Positions 24,641-32,617 of a stretch of DNA of 64,000 nt are shown in pieces. A model generated the notes under the pieces. The model was given only the letters and a program-made list of their open reading frames with translations, did no database searches and was not told the DNA's origin. Numbering within the stretch: the stretch's first letter is position 1; each line of letters opens with the position of its first letter. Origin of the DNA: Demequina rhizosphaerae. GTDB lineage: Bacteria > Actinomycetota > Actinomycetes > Actinomycetales > Demequinaceae. Location: the NCBI RefSeq assembly GCF_000971255.1, contig NZ_BBMC01000005.1:1-64000 (forward strand). The letters are read 5' to 3'. Position numbers and translations under genes: made by a program.

Positions 24641-26040
24641 CCACCGCCGAGCACTCCGACGTCCTCGTCTTCTTCGGCGCGACCGGCGACCTCGCGCGCA
24701 AGATGATCTTCCCCGCGCTCTACGGGATGGTCGTGGCCGACGAGCTCCACGTCCCCGTCGTCGGCGTGGCCTTCTCGGAGTGGGGCCTCGACGATCTCCA
24801 GCGGCGCGCACGCGAGTCCGTCGAGGCGGCCGTGCCGGACGCGGATCCCACGGCGCTCGACACCCTCGTCGGCCTGCTGCGCTACGTCGACGGCGACTAC
24901 CGCGACCCTGCCACCTTCGACGCCCTCCGGGAGGCCGTGGGGGACGCGCATCGTCCCGTCCACTACCTCGCGATCCCGCCCGTGATGTTCGCGACGGTCA
25001 TCGAGGGCCTCGCCCGCGCGGGGCTGAACACGGACGCGCGCGTGGTGGTCGAGAAGCCCTTCGGGCGCGACCTCGCCTCCGCGCAGGAGCTCGACGCGGT
25101 GGTGCGGAGGGCGTTCCCCGAGGAGTCGGTGTTCCGCATCGACCACTACCTCGGCAAGGAGGAGATCATGAACCTCCTCTACTTCCGCTTCGCCAACGGG
25201 TTCCTCGAGCCGGTGTGGAACCGCAACCACATCGCGAGCGTGCAGATCACGATCGCCGAGGACTTCGGCGTCCAGGGCCGTGGGTCGTTCTACGAGTCCG
25301 CGGGCGCGCTGCGCGACGTCCTCGAGAACCACATGCTGCAGATCGTCGCGCTGCTCGCGATGGAGCCGCCGGCGTACCAGGGCTACGGCGCGGTGCACGA
25401 GGCGAAGGCCAACGTGTTCCGCGCGATCCGACCGCTCACCAGGAACGACATCGTGCGGGGGCAGTTCGAGGGCTATCGGGACGAGCCGGGCGTCGCGCGC
25501 GGGTCGGACGTCGAGACGTACGCGGCCGTGAGGCTGTTCATCGACTCGTGGCGGTGGGCGGGCGTCCCCTGGTACCTCCGCACCGGCAAGAACCTGCCGG
25601 TCACGGCGCACGAGGTGGTCGTCGAGTACAAGAAGCCGCCGCAGGCGCTGTTCGACGACGCGATGATGGCGCAGCACCCCAACCACCTGCGCTTCCGGCT
25701 CAAGCCGGACGGGGAGATCGCGCTCGGCGCGCGCGTCAAGACGCCCGGCGAGGAGTTCGTGGGCGAGCAGCGCGAGCTCGTGGCGTCGACCGAGGGGGCG
25801 GCGGCGCGCCAGCCCTACGAGCGGCTGCTCGGGGATGCGATCCAAGGCGACCGCGCGCTGTTCACCTCGGAGGACTCGGTCGAGGCGGCGTGGCGCGTCG
25901 TCGATGCGATCCTCACCGACCACGCTCCCGCCATCCGCTACGCCCCGGGCACGTGGGGCCCGACCGAGGCGGACACGCTCATCGGGGCGGACGGCCCCTG
26001 GCACGACCCCACGGTTCCCGACTCCGACGGAAGGAAGTGA
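24637..26040 (+). CDS. zwf: glucose-6-phosphate 1-dehydrogenase
   Basis: First oxidative step of the pentose phosphate pathway, producing NADPH. The 467 residues show GATGDLARKM at the N-terminus and the active-site signature RIDHYLGKE. The GTG start at 24637 overlaps the SDR stop. The following gene, 6-phosphogluconate dehydrogenase, starts 1 bp after its stop. No opcA is present here. Confidence 0.96.
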   Translation: MTTAEHSDVLVFFGATGDLARKMIFPALYGMVVADELHVPVVGVAFSEWGLDDLQRRARESVEAAVPDADPTALDTLVGLLRYVDGDYRDPATFDALREAVGDAHRPVHYLAIPPVMFATVIEGLARAGLNTDARVVVEKPFGRDLASAQELDAVVRRAFPEESVFRIDHYLGKEEIMNLLYFRFANGFLEPVWNRNHIASVQITIAEDFGVQGRGSFYESAGALRDVLENHMLQIVALLAMEPPAYQGYGAVHEAKANVFRAIRPLTRNDIVRGQFEGYRDEPGVARGSDVETYAAVRLFIDSWRWAGVPWYLRTGKNLPVTAHEVVVEYKKPPQALFDDAMMAQHPNHLRFRLKPDGEIALGARVKTPGEEFVGEQRELVASTEGAAARQPYERLLGDAIQGDRALFTSEDSVEAAWRVVDAILTDHAPAIRYAPGTWGPTEADTLIGADGPWHDPTVPDSDGRK

Positions 26041-26041
26041 C

Positions 26042-27064
26042 ATGCAGCTGGGCATGATCGGGCTGGGGCGCATGGGCGCCGGGCTCACCCGCAGGCTGAT
26101 GCGCGACGGCCACACGGTCGCCGTCCACGACGTCTCCCCCGACGCGATCGACGCGCTCGCCGCCGAGGGTGCGGTGCCCGTGCGCGAGCTCGCGGGCTTC
26201 GTCGAGGCTCTCGAGGCGCCCCGCGCGGTGTGGGTGATGGTCCCCGCGGGCGCCATCACCCAGCAGGTAATCTCCGACCTCGCCGCGGTCCTCGAGCCCG
26301 GCGACACCGTCATCGACGGCGGCAACAGCTACTACCGCGACGACATCGCGCACGCCGCCGCGCTGGCCGACAGCGACCTCCACCTCGTCGACGTCGGCAC
26401 CTCGGGCGGGGTCCACGGCCTCGCGCGCGGCTTCTGCCTCATGGTGGGCGGGGACGATGCGGTGGTCGCGCGGCTCGCGCCCATCTGGCGGACGATCGCG
26501 CCGGGCGCGGACGCGGCGCCGCGGACCCCCGGGCTGACGGGCGACCTTGCGCCGGGCGAGGAGGGCTGGCTCCACTGCGGCCCCACCGGCGCGGGCCACT
26601 TCGTCAAGATGGTCCACAACGGCATCGAGTACGGGCTCATGGCCGCGTACGCCGAGGGCCTCAACGTGCTGCGCAACGCCAACATCGGCGCGCAGGAGCG
26701 CACCGCGGACGCGGAGACCGCGCCGCTCGCGAACCCCGAGTTCTACCGGTACGACGTCGACACCGCGGCCGTCGCGGAGGTGTGGCGTCGCGGCTCGGTG
26801 ATCGGGTCGTGGCTGCTCGACCTCACCGCGCAGGCGCTGCGCCAGGACCCGGAACTCGACTCGTACTCGGGGCACGTGTCCGACTCCGGCGAGGGCCGCT
26901 GGACCTCGATCGCCGCGATCGACGAGGGCGTGCCCACCCCGGTGCTCACCACCGCCCTGTACAGCCGGTTCGCGTCCCGCGACCTCGACGACTACGCGCA
27001 GAAGACCCTGTCCGCCATGCGCAAGGGCTTCGGCGGCCACGAGGAGAAGCCCACCGGCGAGTAG
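26042..27064 (+). CDS. gnd: 6-phosphogluconate dehydrogenase (decarboxylating), short type
   Basis: 340 residues, the shorter NAD-type (YqeC/GndA-like) enzyme that converts 6-phosphogluconate to ribulose 5-phosphate. LGMIGLGRMG is the nucleotide-binding start. The conserved DVGTSGG and the active-site HNGIEYG are visible. It has a 1-bp spacing from zwf, with AAGGAAGTGAC before the ATG. Confidence 0.95.
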   Translation: MQLGMIGLGRMGAGLTRRLMRDGHTVAVHDVSPDAIDALAAEGAVPVRELAGFVEALEAPRAVWVMVPAGAITQQVISDLAAVLEPGDTVIDGGNSYYRDDIAHAAALADSDLHLVDVGTSGGVHGLARGFCLMVGGDDAVVARLAPIWRTIAPGADAAPRTPGLTGDLAPGEEGWLHCGPTGAGHFVKMVHNGIEYGLMAAYAEGLNVLRNANIGAQERTADAETAPLANPEFYRYDVDTAAVAEVWRRGSVIGSWLLDLTAQALRQDPELDSYSGHVSDSGEGRWTSIAAIDEGVPTPVLTTALYSRFASRDLDDYAQKTLSAMRKGFGGHEEKPTGE

Positions 27065-27071
27065 CGACCCG

Positions 27072-27392
27072 TCAGGTCATCACCCAGCCGACGAGCAGGA
27101 GCAGCACGGCGACGACCACGCCCCACGCGATCCACGAGCCGATGCGCAGGTCCGGCGGGGCGTCGCCCGCAGCGCCCGCAGCGCCCGCATCGTCCCGAGC
27201 GGCGCGCGCGTGGGTGCGCCACGAGTAGATGCCCTGCGCCGCGCCGGCGATGGCGAGCAGCAGGAGCAGCCCCGCCGCGCCCAGCCGCCAGCCCTCGTCG
27301 ATCGGGACGTCGAGCGCGACGAGAAGCAGCGCGGCGATCAGCAGCCCGACCGCCGTGCGGATCCAGGCCAGGAACGTGCGCTCGGCGTCCAC
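27072..27392 (-). CDS. DUF202 family membrane protein
   Basis: 106 residues with a GTG start at 27392. The family hallmark ERTFLAWIRTAVGLL begins at residue 4. It has three predicted membrane helices, near residues 12-28, 36-52 and 86-104, and an Ala/Asp-rich linker before the last. Function unknown. Convergent with gnd. Confidence 0.8.
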   Translation of the reverse strand: MDAERTFLAWIRTAVGLLIAALLLVALDVPIDEGWRLGAAGLLLLLAIAGAAQGIYSWRTHARAARDDAGAAGAAGDAPPDLRIGSWIAWGVVVAVLLLLVGWVMT

Positions 27393-27512
27393 AGCTCGAC
27401 GCTACCCCGCGCGCACGATCCGAGAGGCGTAGTCTCGAGTCGGCCCGCTCCGCGCGCCTCGCACACGCCGCCCCGGGCCCGACGTCGATGTCGCGCTCCG
27501 GGGGGAGGCCGC

Positions 27513-28724
27513 ATGTCGGAGAAGATCGCGTCGCGTTCGATCCACGCACGCCCATGGTGGCGCTGGGTCGCGGGAGTCGCTGCCGGCACCCTCGCGCTTG
27601 CCGTGCTGCCCGCGTGCGCTGCGGACGACCCGCCGGAACCGACGTGGGCCTGGCCGCTCATGGGGGACGGGGCCGCGTCCGCGGGCGGCGTCGACCTCGA
27701 CTTCGCCGGCACGTACGTGCTCGACCCGGCCGGCCTCGCGCTCGACGGCACCTCCGGCTTCGCTGCGACGTCCACGCCGGGTCCCGTCGTCACCACGGAG
27801 AGCTTCACGGTCGTGGCGTGGGTCTCGCGCACGCCCGACCGCCTCGAGGGCGCCGCCGCGGTGAGCCAGATCGGCGAGGTCGCGGGCGCCTTCTACCTCA
27901 GCTGCGACGACGGCTCCTGCGACTTCACGATGAAGACCGCGGACTCCTCGGACTCGAGCACCACGTTTCGCGCCGCCGGGGAGGCACCCCAGGTGACGGA
28001 CGGCGCGTGGCACCACGCGGCGGGCGTGTACGACGCGGAAGCGGGCGAGCTCCGCCTGTTCGTCGACGGCACGCTGACTGCGACCACCCCCTTCAACCGG
28101 CCGTGGCAGGCGACGGGGCCCCTCGAGATCGGCAGCTCGCTCAGCGACGGCGTCCCGGTGAACTTCTGGCCCGGCGCGATCGCCGGCGTGGCCGTCTACG
28201 ACAGCGCGCTTACCGACGACGAGGTAGCGACGGTCGCGGCGACCGAACCGCCGTCCGCCGCTCCCCCGCCCGCTGCCGAGCCCGATCCCGCGACGTACGG
28301 TGACGGCGTCCTGACCGGCACGTGGGAGTTCGAAGCCCCGCCCGGGGAGCTCCACGACTGGCTCGCCGACACCGACACCGGGACCGGCGCCGAGAGCATC
28401 GTGCTCCGTGTATCGATCGAGGACAACCGATGGTGGCGCCGCTACGTGCTCGACGGCGAGGTGTGGGAGGACGGCGGCGAGCCCGTCGGCGACGTCGGGA
28501 CCTTCACCGTCGACGGGGACCAGTTCACCATGCTCGGCGAGGACAGCGAGGAGAGCGTCACCTATGCCTGGAGCCTCGACGGCGACGAGCTCGCCCTGAC
28601 CGTGGTGGAGTACTGCAACCTCATCCCGCCCGCGAACTGCGTGTCGGACCACAGCCTCGTCGCGACGCCGCTGCTCAACCTCATGGAGCACACGTACACC
28701 CGCGTGAGCGACGAGGCGGAGTAG
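27513..28724 (+). CDS. LamG-like lipoprotein
   Basis: 403 residues. A charged N-terminus and hydrophobic stretch end in a lipobox (LPAC), so it is probably a membrane-anchored lipoprotein. The first half is a concanavalin-like LamG domain (for example WHHAAGVYD and LRLFVDGTL). The linker is Pro/Ala-rich, and the second half is a separate beta-rich domain of unknown type with paired cysteines near YCNL and ANCVS. It may bind surface glycans. Confidence 0.8.
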   Translation: MSEKIASRSIHARPWWRWVAGVAAGTLALAVLPACAADDPPEPTWAWPLMGDGAASAGGVDLDFAGTYVLDPAGLALDGTSGFAATSTPGPVVTTESFTVVAWVSRTPDRLEGAAAVSQIGEVAGAFYLSCDDGSCDFTMKTADSSDSSTTFRAAGEAPQVTDGAWHHAAGVYDAEAGELRLFVDGTLTATTPFNRPWQATGPLEIGSSLSDGVPVNFWPGAIAGVAVYDSALTDDEVATVAATEPPSAAPPPAAEPDPATYGDGVLTGTWEFEAPPGELHDWLADTDTGTGAESIVLRVSIEDNRWWRRYVLDGEVWEDGGEPVGDVGTFTVDGDQFTMLGEDSEESVTYAWSLDGDELALTVVEYCNLIPPANCVSDHSLVATPLLNLMEHTYTRVSDEAE

Positions 28725-28763
28725 GGGCGGGCGGGACGCCTCGCGCCCCGGCCGCCTTCCCCG

Positions 28764-29789
28764 TCAGGCGGCGCCGAGGAAGAAGTCGACCGCCGCGGCC
28801 GGGCCGTCGAGGTATGCGGTGGTGCCGCCCATGACGCGCGGCTGCGAGTAGACGGGGTTGGGGATGACGTGGCCGCCGCCGTCGACCGAGAACAGCAGCA
28901 CGGGAGCCGCGCCGTCGTAGACGGTGACGGCGACGTCGCTCGTGCCCGCCGCGTCGGTGTTCGCGAAGGCCGCGATCTCCGGCGTCATGTCGAGGCCGTT
29001 GCGCTCGGCGACGAACGCGGCGCTCTCCTCCGCGGACATCACCTCGCCCAGGCTGCCGCCGACCGTGCCGGCCTCGCCGCCCTCGAAGGGGTTGATCGGG
29101 TCGTCGGTGCCGAGGACGAACATCGTGGGCACCGCGGCGCCGCTCGACTCGCACACGTTGTTGGACTCGGCGGGGTACGCGGCCGCGAAGGGCGCGATGC
29201 CCTGGACCAGGTCCGGGGCCTCCTCCGCGAGGCGGATCGACATGTGGCCGCCGTTGGACAGGCCGGTCGCGAAGACCATGTCGGTGCTCGCGCCGTCCTG
29301 CTCCGCCACGTCGGCGACGACCGCGCGGACGAAGGCGACGTCGTCGACGTCGTCGAGGCGGGCGGGGTACGGGGTCTCGGCACGGCAGCCGTGCCACGTC
29401 ATCTCGTAGCCCTCGGGGTACACCGCGACGAAGCCGCGCTCGACGGCGAGCTCGTCGAAGCGGTAGCCGGCCGCGGCGCGGACGCCCTCGGCGTCCATGC
29501 GTGAGCCGTGGAAGGCCAGCACGACCGGTGCATCGTCCGGCAGGCCGTCGGGCACGACGGCGAGGTACTCGCGCGTCATGCCGTCGACCTCGAGCGTGCG
29601 GCGCTCGACGCTCGCGGCGAGGCCGGGCTCGTCGGGCGCGGGCGCGTAGAGGAACCACGCGCCGAGCGCGCCGCCGACCAGGACGAGGCCGCCGACGACG
29701 GATCCGGTGATGGCGAGCGCGCGCTTCCAACGCCGGCGGGGCTGAGGTGCGGACGCGGGCGCGTCCGTGGCGACGGTGGTGTCGGTCAT
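28764..29789 (-). CDS. PHB depolymerase/feruloyl esterase-like alpha/beta hydrolase (LpqC type)
   Basis: 341 residues. A single membrane helix near residues 25-48 anchors an extracytoplasmic alpha/beta-hydrolase. The nucleophile elbow is GLSNGGHMS, and VLAFHGS supplies the oxyanion region. GHVI near the end is the probable catalytic histidine. The family (carbohydrate esterase 1-like) covers polyhydroxybutyrate depolymerases and feruloyl/acetyl-xylan esterases. Next to two GH3 genes, a plant-polysaccharide esterase is the better guess. Confidence 0.82.
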   Translation of the reverse strand: MTDTTVATDAPASAPQPRRRWKRALAITGSVVGGLVLVGGALGAWFLYAPAPDEPGLAASVERRTLEVDGMTREYLAVVPDGLPDDAPVVLAFHGSRMDAEGVRAAAGYRFDELAVERGFVAVYPEGYEMTWHGCRAETPYPARLDDVDDVAFVRAVVADVAEQDGASTDMVFATGLSNGGHMSIRLAEEAPDLVQGIAPFAAAYPAESNNVCESSGAAVPTMFVLGTDDPINPFEGGEAGTVGGSLGEVMSAEESAAFVAERNGLDMTPEIAAFANTDAAGTSDVAVTVYDGAAPVLLFSVDGGGHVIPNPVYSQPRVMGGTTAYLDGPAAAVDFFLGAA

Positions 29790-29865
29790 CGGGGGTCGTC
29801 TCCTTGGACGAGGGAGGAACGGCGGGGCGGCCGCGTGGGCCGCCCCGCCGTCCTCCGGGGGTGGG

Positions 29866-32610
29866 TCAGCCGACGGCGTTCGTCTTCGCGATGGTGAAGA
29901 GGATCGCGTGGACGCGGTCGCGCAGGCTCGCGCCCATGCCCGCCGGATCCGCGTCGACGGCCGCCTTGGTGGCCTTGACCGTCGCCGAGGGGAACACCGC
30001 GAGCATCCAGTCGTTGCCGCCGCGGGCCGCGAGCTCGGGGGCCATCCAGCCGCCGAGCACAGCGTCGGTGGACACGAAGCCCTCGAAGCCCCACTCGCCG
30101 CGGAGGACCTCCTGGAGCAGGTCCTCATTGCCGCCGGCCCAGCTGCCGCCGAGGTTGATGAACGAGCTCATCGCGCCCGCCGCATCGGCCTCCTTGACCG
30201 CGATCTCGAACGGCTTGAGGTACAGCTCGCGCAGCGCCTGCTCCGACGCGAACACGTTGATGCCGGTGCGCGCGTTGACCTCCTGGTCGTTGAGCACGAA
30301 GTGCTTGATCGTGACCGGGACGCCCTGGTCCTGCGAGCCCGCGACCACGGCCGCCGCCATCTTGCCGGTGAGCAGCGGGTCCTCCGAGAAGTACTCGAAG
30401 TCGCGACCGCCCAGCGCGGTGCGGTGGAGGTTCATGCCCGGCGCGTACCAGACCTCGACGCCGTAGGCCTTGGCCTCGGTGCCGACCGACTCGCCCCACG
30501 CGTAGGCGAGGTCGTCGTTCCACGTCGAGGCGATGACGACCTCGGTCGGGTAGGCCGCGGAGTCGAGCGGCGAGAACAGCGAGTTGAGGCCCGCCGGGCT
30601 GTCGAGCATCGTGATCGACGGCACGCCGAGGCGCTCGATCGCGACGGACTGGTAGGCGCCGTACGAGAACAGGTCGATCTGCTCGTCCAGCGTGAGCTGG
30701 TCGAGGAACGCGTCCCACTGCGGATCGTCGTACGCGACGCCCGCCATGTCCGCGAGGGTGAGGCCGTTGTCCGCGCCGTAGGTGGGCGCGTCGCCGTCGG
30801 CGGGCTCGAAGGTCGGATCCATGAGCGCGAGCACCTCGTCGGAGGCCGTCTCGGTGCCGTCCGGCGCCGCCGGGTAGGTGCCGTCCCAGTCCGCGCGCGA
30901 CAGGTACGTGAGGTCACCCTCGACGTAGTCGAAGCGGTTCTCGTACGCAACGCCGGTGTCGGCGTCCGCCTCGTAGGTCACGTCGTTCGCGACCGTCACG
31001 GTGGACGATGCGACGGGCGTGTGCACGTCGGTGCGCGCCGAGATCGCGTAGTCGCCCGCCTCGAGCACGTAGGCGCCGCCCGCGGCGGTGTCCCACGACG
31101 CCATGTCCTGGACAGCGAACGTCACCGTGACGGTCTCGGAGGCGCCGGGCTCGAGGACCGACGTCTTCGCGTAGCCGCCGAGCTCGATCGCCGACTTCTC
31201 GATGCCGCCGGATGTGTAGGGCGCGGCGAAGTAGACCTGGACCACGTCCTTGCCCGCGACCTCGCCCGTGTTGGTCACGGTGACGTCGACGGACACGGCG
31301 TCGTCGGCCACGACCGCCTCGGCGGCCTCCCAGGTGAAGTCGGTGTAGCTCAGGCCGTAGCCGAACGGGTACTGGACGGTGCCGGCGTATCCGGCCTCAT
31401 CGCCCTCGAAACGGGTCTCGTAGTAGCGGTAACCGACGTAGATGCCCTCCTCGTAGTCGAGGAAGCCGCGCTTCACGTTGGTGTAGTTGTAGTCGCCGAA
31501 GTTCTCGACAGCCGGCGCGCTCGCGATGTCGTACGCGTAGGTGTCGGTGAGGCGGCCGGACGGGTTGACCTGCCCGGTGAGCACCTTCGCGAGCGAGGCG
31601 GCGCCCTGCGGTCCGGGGGTGCCCATCCACACCGCGGAGGTGATCTGCGGGTACTCGTCCAGGAAGCCGAGCTCCATCTGGTTGCCGGAGTTCACCACGA
31701 CGATCACGTTCTCCTGGACCGCGGTGACCGCGTCGAGCAGCGCGCGCTGCTCCGCCGTGAGCTGGAGCTGCTCCTGCACCAGGTCCGAGCCCTCGACACC
31801 GTCGTTGCCGACCACGACGATCGCGGTGTCGGAGAACGACTGCGCCTGCGCGAGGACGTCGTCGGTGAGGTAGTCGGGGGCCGGCTCGTGGTCGGCGCCC
31901 GCGCCGGTGAGCGCGCCCGCAATCTGGACGAACGCGTTGGACGAGCCCTCGGAGTGCTCGGCACCCGCCTCGTGCATCGTCGCGTAGAGGTCGGCGTTGT
32001 ACTCGACGCCCTGCGCCTCGAGCGCCTCGTAGAGCGTGGGCGCGCCCGCGGTGTTCGAGCCGCCGGAGCCGCCGCCGCCCAGGCGGAGGTTGAACGACGC
32101 GAACGAGAACACGTTGACGCCCCCGTCGAGGGGCAGGACGCCCGCCTCGTTCTTCAGCAGCACGATGCCCTCGTCCGAGATGCTCTCGGCGACGCCGAGC
32201 GCAGCCTCGCGGGCCGCGGCGGCCTCGGGGGTGTCGTCCGTGAAGCTCAGCGAGGCGACGCGCATGATGCCGCCGACATAGGGAGCGGCGAGCACGACGA
32301 CGCCGACGCCGGCGGCGGCGGTGACGCCCCAGCCGATCGCGCGACGCGGACGGTGCTTGACCTTGCGGTACACCCGCTCGCGACGCTTCGCCTCGCGGCG
32401 CTGGGCGCGGTTCATCGTGGCGCGCACCTCCGCGCGCTCCTCCTTGGCCGTCCTCTTGGCGTCGCGGGCCGCGCTGCGGTCCGCGGCCTTCGCCGCCGTG
32501 CGCTCCTCGGGCGTCATCGCCTGGAGCTCGTCACGACGAGCGCGCTTCGCCGCACGCTCCTCGCTGACGCGTGCAACGGCTTCCTGCTTGATCTCTTTGC
32601 GCGTAGACAT
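29866..32610 (-). CDS. membrane-anchored GH3 beta-glycosidase with inverted domain order
   Basis: 914 residues. The first ~85 residues are a highly charged, probably coiled-coil cytoplasmic segment. One membrane helix follows near 91-117. Then comes what is normally the C-terminal half of GH3 enzymes (ISDEGIVLLKNEAGVLPLDG, then a fibronectin-III-like part). The catalytic (alpha/beta)8-like domain lies at the C-terminal end, with DFEYFSEDP, KHFVLND and the probable nucleophile Asp in GFVSTDAV (near residue 849). Inverted GH3 enzymes are known, but a membrane anchor with this cytoplasmic tail is unusual. It is 7 bp after the second GH3 gene, with GAGAGAGAC before the ATG. Confidence 0.9.
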   Translation of the reverse strand: MSTRKEIKQEAVARVSEERAAKRARRDELQAMTPEERTAAKAADRSAARDAKRTAKEERAEVRATMNRAQRREAKRRERVYRKVKHRPRRAIGWGVTAAAGVGVVVLAAPYVGGIMRVASLSFTDDTPEAAAAREAALGVAESISDEGIVLLKNEAGVLPLDGGVNVFSFASFNLRLGGGGSGGSNTAGAPTLYEALEAQGVEYNADLYATMHEAGAEHSEGSSNAFVQIAGALTGAGADHEPAPDYLTDDVLAQAQSFSDTAIVVVGNDGVEGSDLVQEQLQLTAEQRALLDAVTAVQENVIVVVNSGNQMELGFLDEYPQITSAVWMGTPGPQGAASLAKVLTGQVNPSGRLTDTYAYDIASAPAVENFGDYNYTNVKRGFLDYEEGIYVGYRYYETRFEGDEAGYAGTVQYPFGYGLSYTDFTWEAAEAVVADDAVSVDVTVTNTGEVAGKDVVQVYFAAPYTSGGIEKSAIELGGYAKTSVLEPGASETVTVTFAVQDMASWDTAAGGAYVLEAGDYAISARTDVHTPVASSTVTVANDVTYEADADTGVAYENRFDYVEGDLTYLSRADWDGTYPAAPDGTETASDEVLALMDPTFEPADGDAPTYGADNGLTLADMAGVAYDDPQWDAFLDQLTLDEQIDLFSYGAYQSVAIERLGVPSITMLDSPAGLNSLFSPLDSAAYPTEVVIASTWNDDLAYAWGESVGTEAKAYGVEVWYAPGMNLHRTALGGRDFEYFSEDPLLTGKMAAAVVAGSQDQGVPVTIKHFVLNDQEVNARTGINVFASEQALRELYLKPFEIAVKEADAAGAMSSFINLGGSWAGGNEDLLQEVLRGEWGFEGFVSTDAVLGGWMAPELAARGGNDWMLAVFPSATVKATKAAVDADPAGMGASLRDRVHAILFTIAKTNAVG

Positions 32611-32617
32611 GTCTCTC

